Shown here: positions 1 through 9,282 of the stretch, in pieces
How positions within the stretch are numbered: the stretch's first letter is position 1
Layout of the letters: the number at the start of each line of letters is the position of its first letter
Assembly (NCBI GenBank): GCA_023512835.1
Contig: CM042092.1
Coordinates: 48,508,900-48,572,899, forward strand
Length of the DNA stretch: 64,000 bases
DNA from: Taxillus chinensis
Lineage: Eukaryota; Streptophyta; Magnoliopsida; Santalales; Loranthaceae
Direction of reading: 5' to 3'
Program-made: the position numbers and the translations under genes
The notes under the pieces: model-generated
Told to the model about the DNA's origin: nothing
The model's input: the letters and a program-made list of their open reading frames with translations, nothing else
Databases searched by the model: none

Positions 1-410
1 AATTCGGGGTTTGATCCAACATTTTTTTTTTTTTGAATAAAAAAGATGATATTCTTGATGTAGTTTACGATGAAGAATGTGAGAGGGAAGAGAATAAAAA
101 CCTGGAAATCGAGGTTGATGTTCCTGCTAGTGCCTTACTCCCTCTTTTGAATGCTTGAAGAATGCAAGGACAAAAATCCAGTGAAGGGTGGCGAGAGATG
201 TCTTTTTCAGCTCTAGCCAGCAAGAATTTGTTCCAAGAGGAGCACCACGCTTCCCTTTTTTCAGCAATAGGAACCCAAAATTTTCAAGCTGCTTTATGGA
301 TCTCACGAGCGGAATTCTTGAACTCCCTGTTGAACTCTCTATATGGCCAGAAGTTAGCCTCCAATTATGGTTTTTCTCTTCCTCCCCCCTTTTTTCATTG
401 AGCAGATGAC
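1..410 (-). other. Probable continuation of element A 3' LTR (R/U5 side), unassigned
   Basis: This stretch joins seamlessly to 3176 onward once the hAT-type insertion (419-3167) and one copy of its 8-bp duplication are removed. On the minus strand the restored join reads CTCTATAAAATGG, a TATA-box context inside A's LTR, followed by a purine-rich leader-like segment. I therefore infer LTR sequence downstream of the promoter. A start-less plus-strand frame at 33-158 encodes a short acidic peptide ending in TGA and could instead be the end of a captured exon. I do not recognise it. No splice signal or homology supports a gene. Confidence 0.35.
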
Positions 411-418
411 CATTTTAT
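411..418. repeat. Target-site duplication CATTTTAT, left copy
   Basis: This 8-bp sequence is repeated exactly at 3168-3175 and flanks the foldback element. Eight-base duplications are typical of hAT transposases. On the minus strand it reads ATAAAATG, which is part of a TATA-box-like motif in the host LTR. Confidence 0.9.
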
Positions 419-681
419 TAGGGATGGCAATTTGCCTCGTCCCCGCGGGGACCGGCCCCGCCCCGAATGGGGTGAGTTTTTTTGAATTTTTCGGGGCACG
501 AGGTGGGGACGGGGCAGAAATATTTTGCCCCGCCGGGGCACAAGGCAAGCATGCCCCGCCCCATGTACCCGCCCCACCCCGGGAGAAATCCCCGCCCCGG
601 TAGGATTCCCGCCCCGCCCCGCCCTGCCCAGTCGCAAGCACAACAGCCCCCCAAATCCTAGCAAAATATTGCCAGGATGAG

Positions 682-735
682 GATTCAAATCTAGGACCTC
701 CCTTAGATGCAGCATGTAACTCAACCATCAGGCTA
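682..735 (-). promoter_or_regulatory. Pol III-like A and B boxes, left arm (degraded)
   Basis: On the minus strand TAGCCTGATGG (725-735) fits the tRNA A-box consensus with one mismatch. It is followed by an ATTTGAATC segment (682-690) that resembles a mutated B box. The same pair occurs in the right arm with a better B box. I infer a tRNA-derived (SINE-like) promoter that became part of the element. Confidence 0.45.
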
Positions 736-1462
736 AACTGTTTTTATTATATATACTTATATATTTAATATATATACTTATAATATAACATATAAATAAT
801 TTTAAAAAAAGTAAAACTGATTTTTTTTATATAATTAATATTATAAACTTATAATATAACATATACCATATAACATATATATACTTATATGTAAATATTT
901 TTATTATTATTATCGTTAATGATAATATTACTATTATTATTAGTAATGATAATAATAATAAAAAAAAGTGTATGCTTTATTTTAAAAATAATAATAATTA
1001 TGCGGTATATATTTTTATATGATAATAAAAATTGAATATACTATTAATATTTTCATATAAAATAAATATTAATTAGATTGAAAATTAGTTTTGAAGTTAT
1101 ATATTAGTTTATACTAATATACTATATAATTATAAATTAGATCATTTTCTTATATTTTATATGCTCATTTTTATATTAAAATATTACTACTACTTTTAAT
1201 AAATAATTATTTTTATTTAAATATTAGTATATATACTTTATGAGTGATATTATTTTTAAAATAAAACATTTACTCATTATTATTATTAACGGTTGTACTA
1301 TTTTTATTACTAATATTATTTATATGTTAGATTTAAAATATATATACTAATTATGTAAACATAGTAAACAATATTCATTTATGATATATATAATAGTTAT
1401 CAACAAACTTTTTAACATGAGTTATTAAACTTCATATACTCAATAATTATCATATTACTTAT

Positions 1463-1464
<2 letters not shown>

Positions 1465-1505
<41 letters not shown>
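1465..1505. repeat. (AT)n microsatellite in the left arm
   Basis: About 20 uninterrupted TA units lie within the left arm. A shorter TA run sits at the matching place in the right arm (about 2079-2106). Confidence 0.9.
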
Positions 1506-1508
<3 letters not shown>

Positions 1509-1717
1509 TGTATAAATTCTAATCAATAAGGAATAATTTTTGTAGTGAGTAGTGATAATCTAATTAATATAATTATTATCGATAATAAGTGATAATATGA
1601 GTAATGATAACCTAACTAATATAATTATATATCTTGTCATCATATTACTTGTGTTATAAACAATACAATAGTCCGAAAAGTCGTGTTTGACCTAACTAGG
1701 CTTAATTATTAAGTATG

Positions 1718-1720
<3 letters not shown>

Positions 1721-1766
<46 letters not shown>
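1721..1766. repeat. (AT)n microsatellite in the foldback loop
   Basis: About 22 TA units lie in the spacer between the two arms. This could seed cruciform formation. Confidence 0.9.
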
Positions 1767-1768
<2 letters not shown>

Positions 1769-1911
1769 ATGTGATAAATATATATATACTATTATAATTA
1801 TAATCAATATTATTAGTTAACTATACAATACTGACTATTTTGATATAATATAAAATATATGATGAGAGTGGGTTTTTATTTTTGATAGTATGTATTTTAT
1901 ATTTTATATTT

Positions 1912-2076
1912 GGAGAAACATGTTTTCTCGAACTATTGTATGGTTTATAACATAAGTAATATGATAACTAAGATATATAATTATATTAGTTATGTTATCA
2001 CTACTCATATTATCACTACTCGTTACTTAAATTATTACTTATTTATTAGAATTTATACATGCATATATATAGTGAC

Positions 2077-2107
<31 letters not shown>

Positions 2108-3167
2108 ACATAAGTAATATAATAATTATTGAGTATATGAAGTTTAATAATTCATGTCAAAAGTTTGTTGATAACTATTATATATATCATAAATGAATAT
2201 TTTTTACTATGTTTACATAATTAGTATATATATTTTAAATCTAACATATAAATAATATTAGTAATAAAAATAGTACAACTGTTAATAATAATAATGAGTA
2301 AATATTTTATTTTAAAAATAATATCACTCATAAAGTATATATACTTATATTTAAATAAAAATAATCATTTATTAAAAGTAGTAGTAATGTTTTAATATAA
2401 AATACAAGCATATAAAATATAAGAAAATGATCTAATTTATAATTATATAGTATACTAGTAAGAACTAATATATACCTTCAAAATTAATTTTGAACCTAAT
2501 TAATATGTATTTTATATAAAAATATTAATAGTATATTTAATTTTTATTATAATATAAAAATATATACTTTGTAATTATTATTATTATTAAAATAAAGCAT
2601 ACACTTTTTTTATTATTATTATCATTACTAATAATAATAGTAATATTATCGTTAACGATAATAATAATAATAATAGTTATATATAAGTATATATATGTTA
2701 TATTATTAGTTTATAATATTAATTATATAAAAAATCATTTTTGCTTTTTTTAAAATTATTTATATGTTATATTATAAGTATATATATTAAACATATAAGT
2801 GTATATAAGAAAAAACGTTTTAGCCTGATGGTTGAGTCACATGCTACATGTAAGGGAGGTCTTGGGTTCGAATCGTCATCCTTGCAATATTTTGCCACGA
2901 TTTTTTGAGCGCGAATGAGTCTTTTGGGCGGGGGCGGCGAGGTGGTCAATGGACTGGGCCGGCTAGTTTGGGGCGGGCTGGGCTGGCATTCGATTTGGGC
3001 TGGGCCGTTAGGGTAGGAGTGGGCTGGATTGGCTACAATTTAAGCTGCGGGGCGGGGAATCACCCCCCCCCCCCCCTCGTGCCTTGGCGGGGAGGGGATG
3101 GGGAATGTTTTTCTTAATGGGGATGGGGACGGGGCGACCAAAAACCCGCCCCCTTGCCATTCCTACA
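1912..3167 (-). repeat. Right arm of the foldback inverted repeat
   Basis: This is the reverse complement of the left arm. The outer end has diverged into GGGC-rich sequence and a run of C at about 3063-3076. The AT-rich inner part aligns closely to 740-1690. Confidence 0.88.
2821..2874 (+). promoter_or_regulatory. Pol III-like A and B boxes, right arm
   Basis: TAGCCTGATGG (2821-2831) matches the A-box pattern with one mismatch, and GTTCGAATC (2866-2874) matches the B-box pattern exactly. The 34-nt gap is within the usual range. No cloverleaf can be drawn, so this is a tRNA-like promoter and not a tRNA gene. Confidence 0.55.
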
Positions 3168-3175
3168 TTTTATAG
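3168..3175. repeat. Target-site duplication CATTTTAT, right copy
   Basis: This is an exact copy of 411-418. Confidence 0.9.
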
Positions 3176-3933
3176 AGGTTTTTGGAGGCGACAAACGGCT
3201 ACTTGGGAACTTGGAGAATTAAATGACAGGATTTTTGGAGTTCTAAGGCGTCAATAGCAAGTCCCAAAAATGACATGCATTTAGGAGGTGAAAACGAATC
3301 CCCATGCGTTGGATAATGCATTTCCGAGCGTCCAGCCTTTAAAACACGTGTTCTAAGCCATCAAATTCAATTTCGAGAAAAACAACGCTTACTTTACTGT
3401 GCACTTAATAGAGGAGCAAAACGGCATCGTTTTGGACCTTCCAGTCGAAGCCTGCAGGGTCGATGGTCACATGGTTGCCTCACAGGGTCGAAGGTTGTAG
3501 GTTGCCTCGCAGGGTCGAAGTTCGTAGGTTGCCTCGCAGGGTCAAAAGTCGTAGGTTGCCTCGTAGGGACTTCGAAACTGCGACCGCGAGGCTTCGAGGG
3601 TGCGGCTGCGAGGCTTTGAGGGTGCGATTGCGAGCCTTCGAGGGTGCGACTGCGAGGTTTCGAGGCTGCGACTGCGAGGGCATTGACCGTCTTTTCGCAA
3701 GCTTGACTTTTCATGCCCAAAACCATTTTGGCCATAATTTCCTCATTTTAAGTCGGAATTGGGCACGGTCGAGTGTGTTAGCCTCCAAATTCCGTCCTCT
3801 ATCTTTTGGTGCTGATCTTAGGGCATTTTGAGGTCTCTCGGAAGTGGCTCTCATTCTTTGGTTTCTCTACTGAGTTTGATTGTAATCTAGCTCGGTCAAA
3901 ATGGGGAGTCTGAGATGCGGTGCTACGACAACA
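3176..3933 (-). repeat. Element A 3' LTR (U3 part), interrupted by the hAT-type element
   Basis: On the minus strand the LTR appears to start TGTTGTCGTAGCACC at 3933. The part at about 3690-3860 is clearly related to the LTR starts of C and N2: it shares the 'ggcattgacc', 'ttggccataa' and 'ctcctctatc' type segments in the same order. It then runs into a TCGAAG-type minisatellite and a promoter-like segment that the hAT-type element cut. It is much more diverged than the other copies, so A is the oldest member here. Confidence 0.6.
3430..3690. repeat. TCGAAG/GAGGCTT-type minisatellite in A LTR
   Basis: Repeated 'cagggtcgaaggt.gtaggttgcctcg' units are followed by 'cgagg.tgcgactgcgaggctt' units. 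The open frames across it are low-complexity artefacts. The other LTRs of this family carry related TCGAAG-rich arrays at the same place. Confidence 0.8.
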
Positions 3934-4887
3934 GTCCTGCAATTGGAAGAGAGCAAACATGCCACATGTAGGAATGATACATGAAATGTAGTTGATGTAT
4001 GAGGTGCGGGGGATGCATAAAATTTTTGGAAATATTCATGAGGTGTATAAAATGCGGGGCAGAGATAATTTTAAGGAGTTCTTGGTTTTGCTTCCTCTGA
4101 AAAGTACTCTGTCATATGACTTGGCATTCACTTCTCCTATTGGGGAGCAAACTGTTAAGTAGCTTGAGCCATGGTTTCTCTTAAGGCAAAGGTCTAGGGC
4201 TTCGTTGTTGCCTCGTGCAAACCTCACGAATAAGCAAAGTTTAAGAAACTCCAGCAGGGGAATGACCGATTTTAAAATGATTTTTTTAAAAAGGCAAAGA
4301 CCATTTTTATTTGATAAGACATTTTACACTTACAATTACATCATTGCATATGGAACAAATTATTTATCATCATACAAAGTTAAACTAAACTCCCTTTTGT
4401 AGAAAAAGGACAATAGCTTCAAAAGACATATCTTGTAAAGTCAATCAAAGTATGCTTAAGATTTGACCAGTCCTTTGGTTCACAGCCTAATCCTTGGTTT
4501 GAAGTAGCGTGACGATCCCACTGCAACCGCCTGTTTGGGGAGTTTCAAGAGGTGTACCCTACCTTGGCTCTATTAGATGATCATGGATCCTGATGTCGTT
4601 GCACTTGTTTTTTTGGCTTTGTCTTTTACCCTTGGCGCCCTTTTGGGTTTTCACCAAGTCCGCCTTTCTTTTTCTTTTTATCGAGCTTTGTGTTTTACCC
4701 ATGGCGCCCTTTCAGGTTTTCACCAAGTCCGCTCTTGGGCCACGAACTTCGTTTGTCGGGTCATACTCAAACTTGATTGCCATATGCTTATAGTGAGGAC
4801 AAGGTTTGGCCCATTTATGTGAAGGACCAAAGCATGAGAATTTGATTCAGCTGGGGATAAAGGGTTTTGAAATGGTAATATATTCAT
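3934..4887 (-). other. Element A 3' non-coding region between pol and 3' LTR
   Basis: I see no coding sequence. It holds two imperfect copies (about 4605-4735) of a unit containing 'ttttacccttggcgccctttt.ggttttcaccaagtccgc'. The same unit is duplicated at the matching place in element C (about 4466x-4479x, i.e. around 44660-44790). It is a conserved non-coding block of this retrotransposon family. Confidence 0.6.
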
Positions 4888-6150
4888 TCATAGTAAATGG
4901 CGATACAATTTCCATTTAGAAGGGAAGTTAAGCATAAAACTTCTCTGGCGCCTTGTTGTTTGCGGATTTCGTAGCTCAACCCTGTCCATTTCGATGAGGA
5001 TTACGGCACCTCCTAAGAATGCTTTTTTTACAACGTAAGGACCTTCATAGTTTGGAGTCCACTTGCCCCCGTGATCATGCTGTATCAGTAGTATCTTCTT
5101 CAAGACTAAGTCCCGTTCTTTGAAGGTTCGGAGTTTTACTTTTTTGCTGAAGTTGGCCATCATCCTTTGTTGGTAAAACTAGCCTCGACCGATTACGGTG
5201 AGACGTTTTCCTTCGATTAGATTCAACTGCTCAAAATGGTCTCGGACCCACTCTGCTTCGTCCAGCTGGGTATCTCTAAGAACTCTGAGAGACGGGATTT
5301 CCACTTCGATGGGTAAGACTGCTTCCATACCATAGACTAGGGAAAAAGGAGTTTCCCCATTTGATATTCGCACAAAGGTCCGGTAAGCATATAGTGCATA
5401 CGGAAGTTTCTCGTTCCAATCTTTGTATGTCTCAGTCATTTTTCGAATGATGTTCTTGATGTTTTTATTTGCTGCCTCAACCGCTCCATTCATCTTGGGA
5501 CGATATGGTATAGAATTGCAGTGTCAGATTTTGAATCCCTCGCATAAATTGTCCATCATTCAATTGTTTAGGTTGACAGCATTGTCAGTTATAATTTGCC
5601 CAGGGAGCCCATAACGAAAAATAATGTTTCTTCGAAGAAACCTAACCACCACTAATTGAGTGACTTGGGCATAGGAAGCTACTTCCACCCATTTGGTGAA
5701 GTAATCGATCGCCACTAGGATGAATCTGTGACCGTTGGAAGCCTTAGGTAAAATGGCTCCGATAACGTCCATTCCCCACATGGCGAAAGGCCAAGGAGAT
5801 GTTATTGTGTGTAAGTAGGATGGAGGTGCTTGGATTCGATCCCCGTAAACTTGGCATTTAAGGCACGTGCGCACATGATTGATGTTATCCTTTTCCATGG
5901 TTACCCAATAGTAGCCCATCCTCATAATCCGTCGGGATAGTGCATGTCCATTCACATGTCCTCCACAACTACCATTGTGGACCTCATTGAGGATCTGAAA
6001 TGCTTCGTCTTTCTCAATGCACCGTAGTAGCATCATGTCGTAACTACGTTTATAAAGGACTGACCCATCTAAGTAGTAGTTAGCACTTGTTCGTCGAATA
6101 TTTCTCTTTTTCGATTCCGAGGCTTCTGTAGGATACCCTCTTCGAGTCAA
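4888..6150 (-). pseudogene. Element A integrase (Ty3/Gypsy, Tat/Ogre-like), with stops
   Basis: Integrase would insert the cDNA into chromosomes. The N-terminal zinc-binding pattern is visible (H..GH, then CLKC at about 5855-5995). The core Asp residues lie in GMDVIG (about 5765-5780) and ITDN (about 5590-5600), and the Glu side lies in NGAVEAANKN (about 5465-5495). The C-terminal part carries KLRTFKERDLVLKK and ends at 4888. The frame is broken by stops near 5560, near 5527 and at about 5178, mostly without frame change, which fits point-mutation decay. The fold is recognisable but the protein cannot be made intact. Confidence 0.88.
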
Positions 6151-6583
6151 TATTGTTTGATATCATCACACCATGACTTTGGGTTAACATCCGCACTAGC
6201 CATCATGTAGTATAATGGCACCTTCAGTACGCAGATGTCAAAAGAGGGAACTTCTAAGCTTGTATCCAACCGAAGGAGGGCTGCCTGAGTTTCCAAGCCA
6301 TCGGGAATCCGATTATGTTCCCGGGATGCATGTTCAAATGAGATTTCATCAAATAGTCTAGCCATATCACATATCATCTCTTGGTAGGAAATGAGTTTGG
6401 GATTCTGGGTATCCCACTGCTTACGGGCTTGATAGATTACTAAGGCTAAATCTTCGAAGACTTGAAGCTTTGTGATTCCCTTGATTGGAGACCCATGAGG
6501 TAAGCTTCATATTCTGCTATGTTATTTGTGCAAAGGAAGGCCAATTTGGAGGCCATGGGATAAATGTCGACTAGTTGGGGAGA
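6151..6583 (-). pseudogene. Element A archaeal-type RNase H and linker, degraded
   Basis: This lies between the first RNase H and integrase, where Tat-lineage elements carry a second RNase H of archaeal type. The aligned relatives in N2 (29930-30400) and C (about 45990-46560) are clearer. Here only fragments survive, such as a VLISP-like stretch, AYEAYLMG-like remnants and IPDGLETQAALLRLDTS. The segment is frameshifted and stop-ridden. Confidence 0.6.
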
Positions 6584-7101
6584 TTAGTACTGCCTCAATG
6601 CCGTGACCGGACAAGTTTGAGGTTCCATCAAACCACAGGACCCACGTATTTGATTCGTGATTCTCCTGAACAACATTGATGTATCCGTCTGGAAAATCGA
6701 GCTCATGGGCTCATAATCCTCCAAGGGCCTTGTCGCCAAGTAATCTGCTATGGCGCTTCCCTTGATGGCCTTCTGTGGGACATAGATGATGTCATATTCG
6801 GATAGAAGCAATTGCCATTTTGCAATTCTCCCCATCATTGCCAGGTTTTCTAATAGATATTTAAGTGGGTCATGTCTTGAGATGAGCCATGTAGTATGGT
6901 AGAGGGTATCTTGTCTCAATCTTCGCGTTGTCCGGACGAGGGCGTAACAAGCTTTCTCTAAGGGAGTGTACTTCTCTTCACACGATGTAAATTTCTTGCT
7001 CAATTAATAAATGACTTGCTCCTTTTTCTTTGCTTCATCAAGCTGCCCCGATACGCAACCCATGGATGTATCCCGAACCGTCAAATACAATATTAAAGGT
7101 T
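6584..7101 (-). pseudogene. Element A RNase H, main part
   Basis: Residues such as YTPLEKACYALV, LRQDTLYHTTWLISRHDPLKYLLEN and GRIAKWQLLLSEYDIIYVP match the RNase H that follows RT in Ty3/Gypsy pol. The N-terminal edge is separated from RT by the 2.17-kb insertion at 7107-9277. The part just before the insertion (7004-7101) corresponds to the QESSMGCVLGQ region of the relatives and is frameshifted. Confidence 0.82.
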
Positions 7102-7106
7102 CGTTA
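7102..7106. repeat. Target-site duplication CGTTA, left copy
   Basis: This is repeated exactly at 9278-9282. Removing the insertion and one copy rejoins A's RT/RNase H reading region, as judged by comparison with element C. Confidence 0.88.
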
Positions 7107-7299
7107 TGTAACAAGAATTTTGTCCGCTTTGGCCAACCGGTCTTGGGCCTCGCCCTCATGGCCGCTCCGCACGGTTTTGTCTTTGAGCCTCGCCCAAAAC
7201 GCGTCCCTGTGAGGTGAGGTATCCGTCCCCTCCTATAAGGCGGACTTTGTTCTCCTCACCAAGCAATGTGGGACTAACACCCACTCATGGGTCGTTACA
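7107..7299 (-). repeat. Short 3' LTR-like end (TRIM-like)
   Basis: On the minus strand it begins TGTAACGACCCATGAGTGGG and ends TTGTTACA, with inverted TGTAAC/GTTACA tips. It lies directly after a purine-rich tract, as a 3' LTR should. No second copy is present in the window. Confidence 0.62.
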
Positions 7300-7313
7300 A
7301 TCCACCCCCCTTA
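7300..7313 (-). other. Polypurine tract
   Basis: The minus strand reads AAGGGGGGTGGAT immediately before the short LTR. This is the expected plus-strand primer position. Confidence 0.68.
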
Positions 7314-7358
7314 GGAGGCCCACGTCCCCGTGGGACCATGGCACACCGCTCCGGGTTT

Positions 7359-7371
7359 GGCTCTGATACCA
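7359..7371 (-). other. Primer binding site TGGTATCAGAGCC (initiator tRNA-Met type)
   Basis: It lies three bases after the end of the long LTR. The sequence is the classic plant tRNA-iMet primer site. The S-family copy at 63946 instead has TGGTATCGAGC, so the two halves probably come from different families. Confidence 0.8.
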
Positions 7372-7870
7372 TATTGTCACGCCCCGGATTTCTAACCTGA
7401 GGAAACCGATCGTGACTCCCCTTGTACCCACACGGAGGGCAAAGGGGTTAGGATACAAACCCCGAATATAACATTTTAAAACATCCACAACACATTCAAG
7501 AAAGAAATGTTCATTTATCCACAATCCAAATCAGTCTTTATTACAACAAAATCCTCTTTTCATCCATCCCCACTGGGGTTACAACAATTCCCACAAAATA
7601 ACATAAATAAAAGACAGTAAAGTAACTAAGGTCTTCCACCTTGGGGTCCCACCTAACACCTGTAGGTTCCTGCAAGAAAACACACCACAGTAGGAGGGGT
7701 GAGCAACCACAGCTCAGTAGGGATCATGTCTCCCCAACCCATCCCATGCTCCTAGCATCTACATGACATGTGTACGAGTGCGGTGTCGTGATATATTCCA
7801 ACAGATATAATAACAAACCACCAACAAATACAATCATTTCTACATTCACACAAGCTAACACTTTAACCAC

Positions 7871-7985
7871 AAGTGATTTAACCGCCTCTTCAGGCCAATG
7901 ATTCAAGTGATTTAACCGCCTCTTCAGGCCAATGATTTAACCGCCTCTCAAGCAAATAGTTTAACCGCCTCTCAGGCAAAGTTTC
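7871..7985 (-). repeat. GAGGCGGTTAAAT tandem array, S LTR copy 1
   Basis: Four to five imperfect units of 'cctgaagaggcggttaaat' and 'cctgagaggcggttaaa' are present. The same array occurs in the other S LTRs (41957-42090 and 63299-63425). Confidence 0.8.
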
Positions 7986-8634
7986 TCTGACCTCACAAGG
8001 CTAACACAAAAACCAGTCCCGGGCTTCCACAGCCACCGGGTGTACAAGCAAACACGCAGCACATAAGGTCATACAGGCATAACATCAAACACTTAATATG
8101 CTTAGTCACACGGGAATAACGTCGAACACTTAGCATGCATATATTCACATGCTCACAGACCCGGCCACACGAGATATTATTTCAAACACATAATATGCAT
8201 AGCCTCACAGGCATTATTTCAAACACGTTACGAGCATACACACAAGCATATTCACACAAGGCATTTTATCGAACACTTAACATGCACCAACCACCCAACC
8301 TCGGAAATCACACCAAAACGCCACTGAAGGCCAACATTCATATAGGAGGTCACACCTATATGAATTTACATATAAATAATATAACAATAACAATAGAAAC
8401 TCAAGAAACCCCGTACACAGGGCCTAACCCCGAACGCACCGGGTGAGACAGAACCCCTACCTTAAAGAAGATCCTCCTTGCTCCCGTGTTAGATGCCGTC
8501 CTCCCCCACGCAAGATGCTCCGGCAAGAACCAGCAATTCTCCTCCTTTCCCTCTCTCTAGCTCTCTCTCTCTCTCCACGACGGGCCGCAGTGGGTCGAAA
8601 AACCCCTAACCCTAGAACAAGGAGTCTCCTCATC

Positions 8635-8712
8635 CTTATATAGACCTCCCACTATCAAAACGACGTAGTTTTGATTAAGTGAAACCCAGGATCAAAACGA
8701 CATAGTTTTGAT
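8635..8712 (-). promoter_or_regulatory. S LTR core promoter: TATA box and two palindromes, copy 1
   Basis: On the minus strand two 22-bp near-palindromes of the form ATCAAAAC..ACGT..GTTTTGAT (8691-8712 and 8654-8675) precede TATATAAG (8635-8642). A telobox-like TTAGGG tract follows at about 8600-8615. Confidence 0.7.
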
Positions 8713-9277
8713 TACACAAGCTACCACCTTCTCGCTTCCATACACGCCAAAATATCCACAATTCCAACATGGTCCTTTGGGGGAAAAATCCTTAGAATGA
8801 CAAAACCAAGGTAACCATGCAAAAATATGTTTGCACGCCAATTTGAACGCCAATTCCCCAATTGGTGTGCAACTCCAAATGCACTCAAACTTCACCCCAA
8901 GCCTCCTTGCATCTTGTAGAGGTCTAGGAAGCAAAAATATGCTTGCACGTGAAATGGGTGAATTCACGTGCAGCTCCAAATGCTCTGAAATTTCTGTGGT
9001 AGGTAGAGGACCTCATTCTAAGAAACTTTTGTTCTTGCACACTAATTGTTTGAGGCCATCTACCCTATCAAAAGTGAGCTCCAAAATCTGCCAAAACAGC
9101 CTTAAAACCGCGGTATATGCATAACATCTTCCTAGGGCATAAATGTACGTTATCACTTGTCACATGCACCTCCCAAAAGTCCCCTCTTGGGCTCATCTCT
9201 TACCTCAAACTTGTGCACCAACATCCAAGGTGTTTGTGGTTAACTTCTTACACACGGGTTACACACGGGTCATTACA

Positions 9278-9282
9278 CGTTA
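9278..9282. repeat. Target-site duplication CGTTA, right copy
   Basis: This is an exact copy of 7102-7106. Confidence 0.88.

Larger units (their letters stand above)
419..1690 (+). repeat. Left arm of the foldback inverted repeat
   Basis: Read forward, this arm matches the reverse complement of about 1912-3167 over nearly its full length. Shared landmarks are the A/B-box segment, the ATTATTATTAGTAATGATAA tract, the TTTATGAGTGATATT tract and the TATGCATGTATAAATTCTAA tract. The AT-rich parts look more than 90% alike by eye. The GC-rich outer 250 bp have drifted more. Confidence 0.88.
419..3167. mobile_element. hAT-type non-autonomous giant foldback element
   Basis: The element starts TAGGGATGGCAA and its right end reads TAGGAATGGCAAG on the other strand. 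It is flanked by an exact 8-bp duplication, so the class is hAT-like. Nearly the whole element is one large inverted repeat: the left arm runs to about 1690 and the right arm from about 1912, around a loop of about 220 bp. The ends are GC-rich (GGGGCGGGG-type runs) and the centre is extremely AT-rich. I find no transposase frame. It must have been moved by an enzyme supplied elsewhere. A transcript through it would fold into a very long hairpin. Confidence 0.88.
7107..9277 (-). mobile_element. Retroelement with two different LTR-like ends (S LTR plus TRIM-like body)
   Basis: The 2171-bp unit has retroviral-type ends (TGTAAT...GTTACA on the minus strand) and a perfect 5-bp duplication. In its own orientation the order is: a 1.9-kb LTR of the same family as 40741-42608 and 62089-63942, a primer site TGGTATCAGAGCC, a spacer of about 45 bp, a polypurine tract, then a 193-bp LTR-like end. 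The last part looks like a TRIM, a tiny non-coding LTR retrotransposon. The two ends share only about the first 16 bases. It has no coding capacity. I infer a recombinant formed by template switching at the primer site. Confidence 0.72.
7375..9277 (-). repeat. S-family LTR, copy 1 (5' LTR of the mismatched-end element)
   Basis: It reads TGTAATGACCCGTGTG to GGGGCGTGACA on the minus strand, 1903 bp, and is colinear with the LTRs at 40741-42608 and 62089-63942. It contains the paired palindromes, TATA box, telobox-like tract and the GGCGGTTAAAT tandem array described separately. The first 30 bp include a local duplication of CCCGTGTGTAA. Confidence 0.88.

Noticed and set aside
424..640. CpG island of a host gene
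   Set aside because: The GC-rich block is the terminal part of the hAT-type foldback and has a mirror copy at 2900-3167.
1910..2113. Short Ile/Tyr-rich peptide
   Set aside because: It is AT-rich foldback sequence with no coding signal.
2821..2892. tRNA gene
   Set aside because: A and B boxes fit, but the acceptor and anticodon stems cannot be formed and there is no T-run terminator close by.
3394..3831. Overlapping 100-residue Arg/Pro/Ser-rich frames on both strands
   Set aside because: They cross a minisatellite; every frame without TAA/TAG in the unit stays open. There is no domain and no support as a gene.
8135..9124. Small frames in the S LTRs (also 40633-41898 and 62068-63343)
   Set aside because: They are reproduced in each LTR copy with different breaks. 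There is no domain and the region is a promoter and leader.
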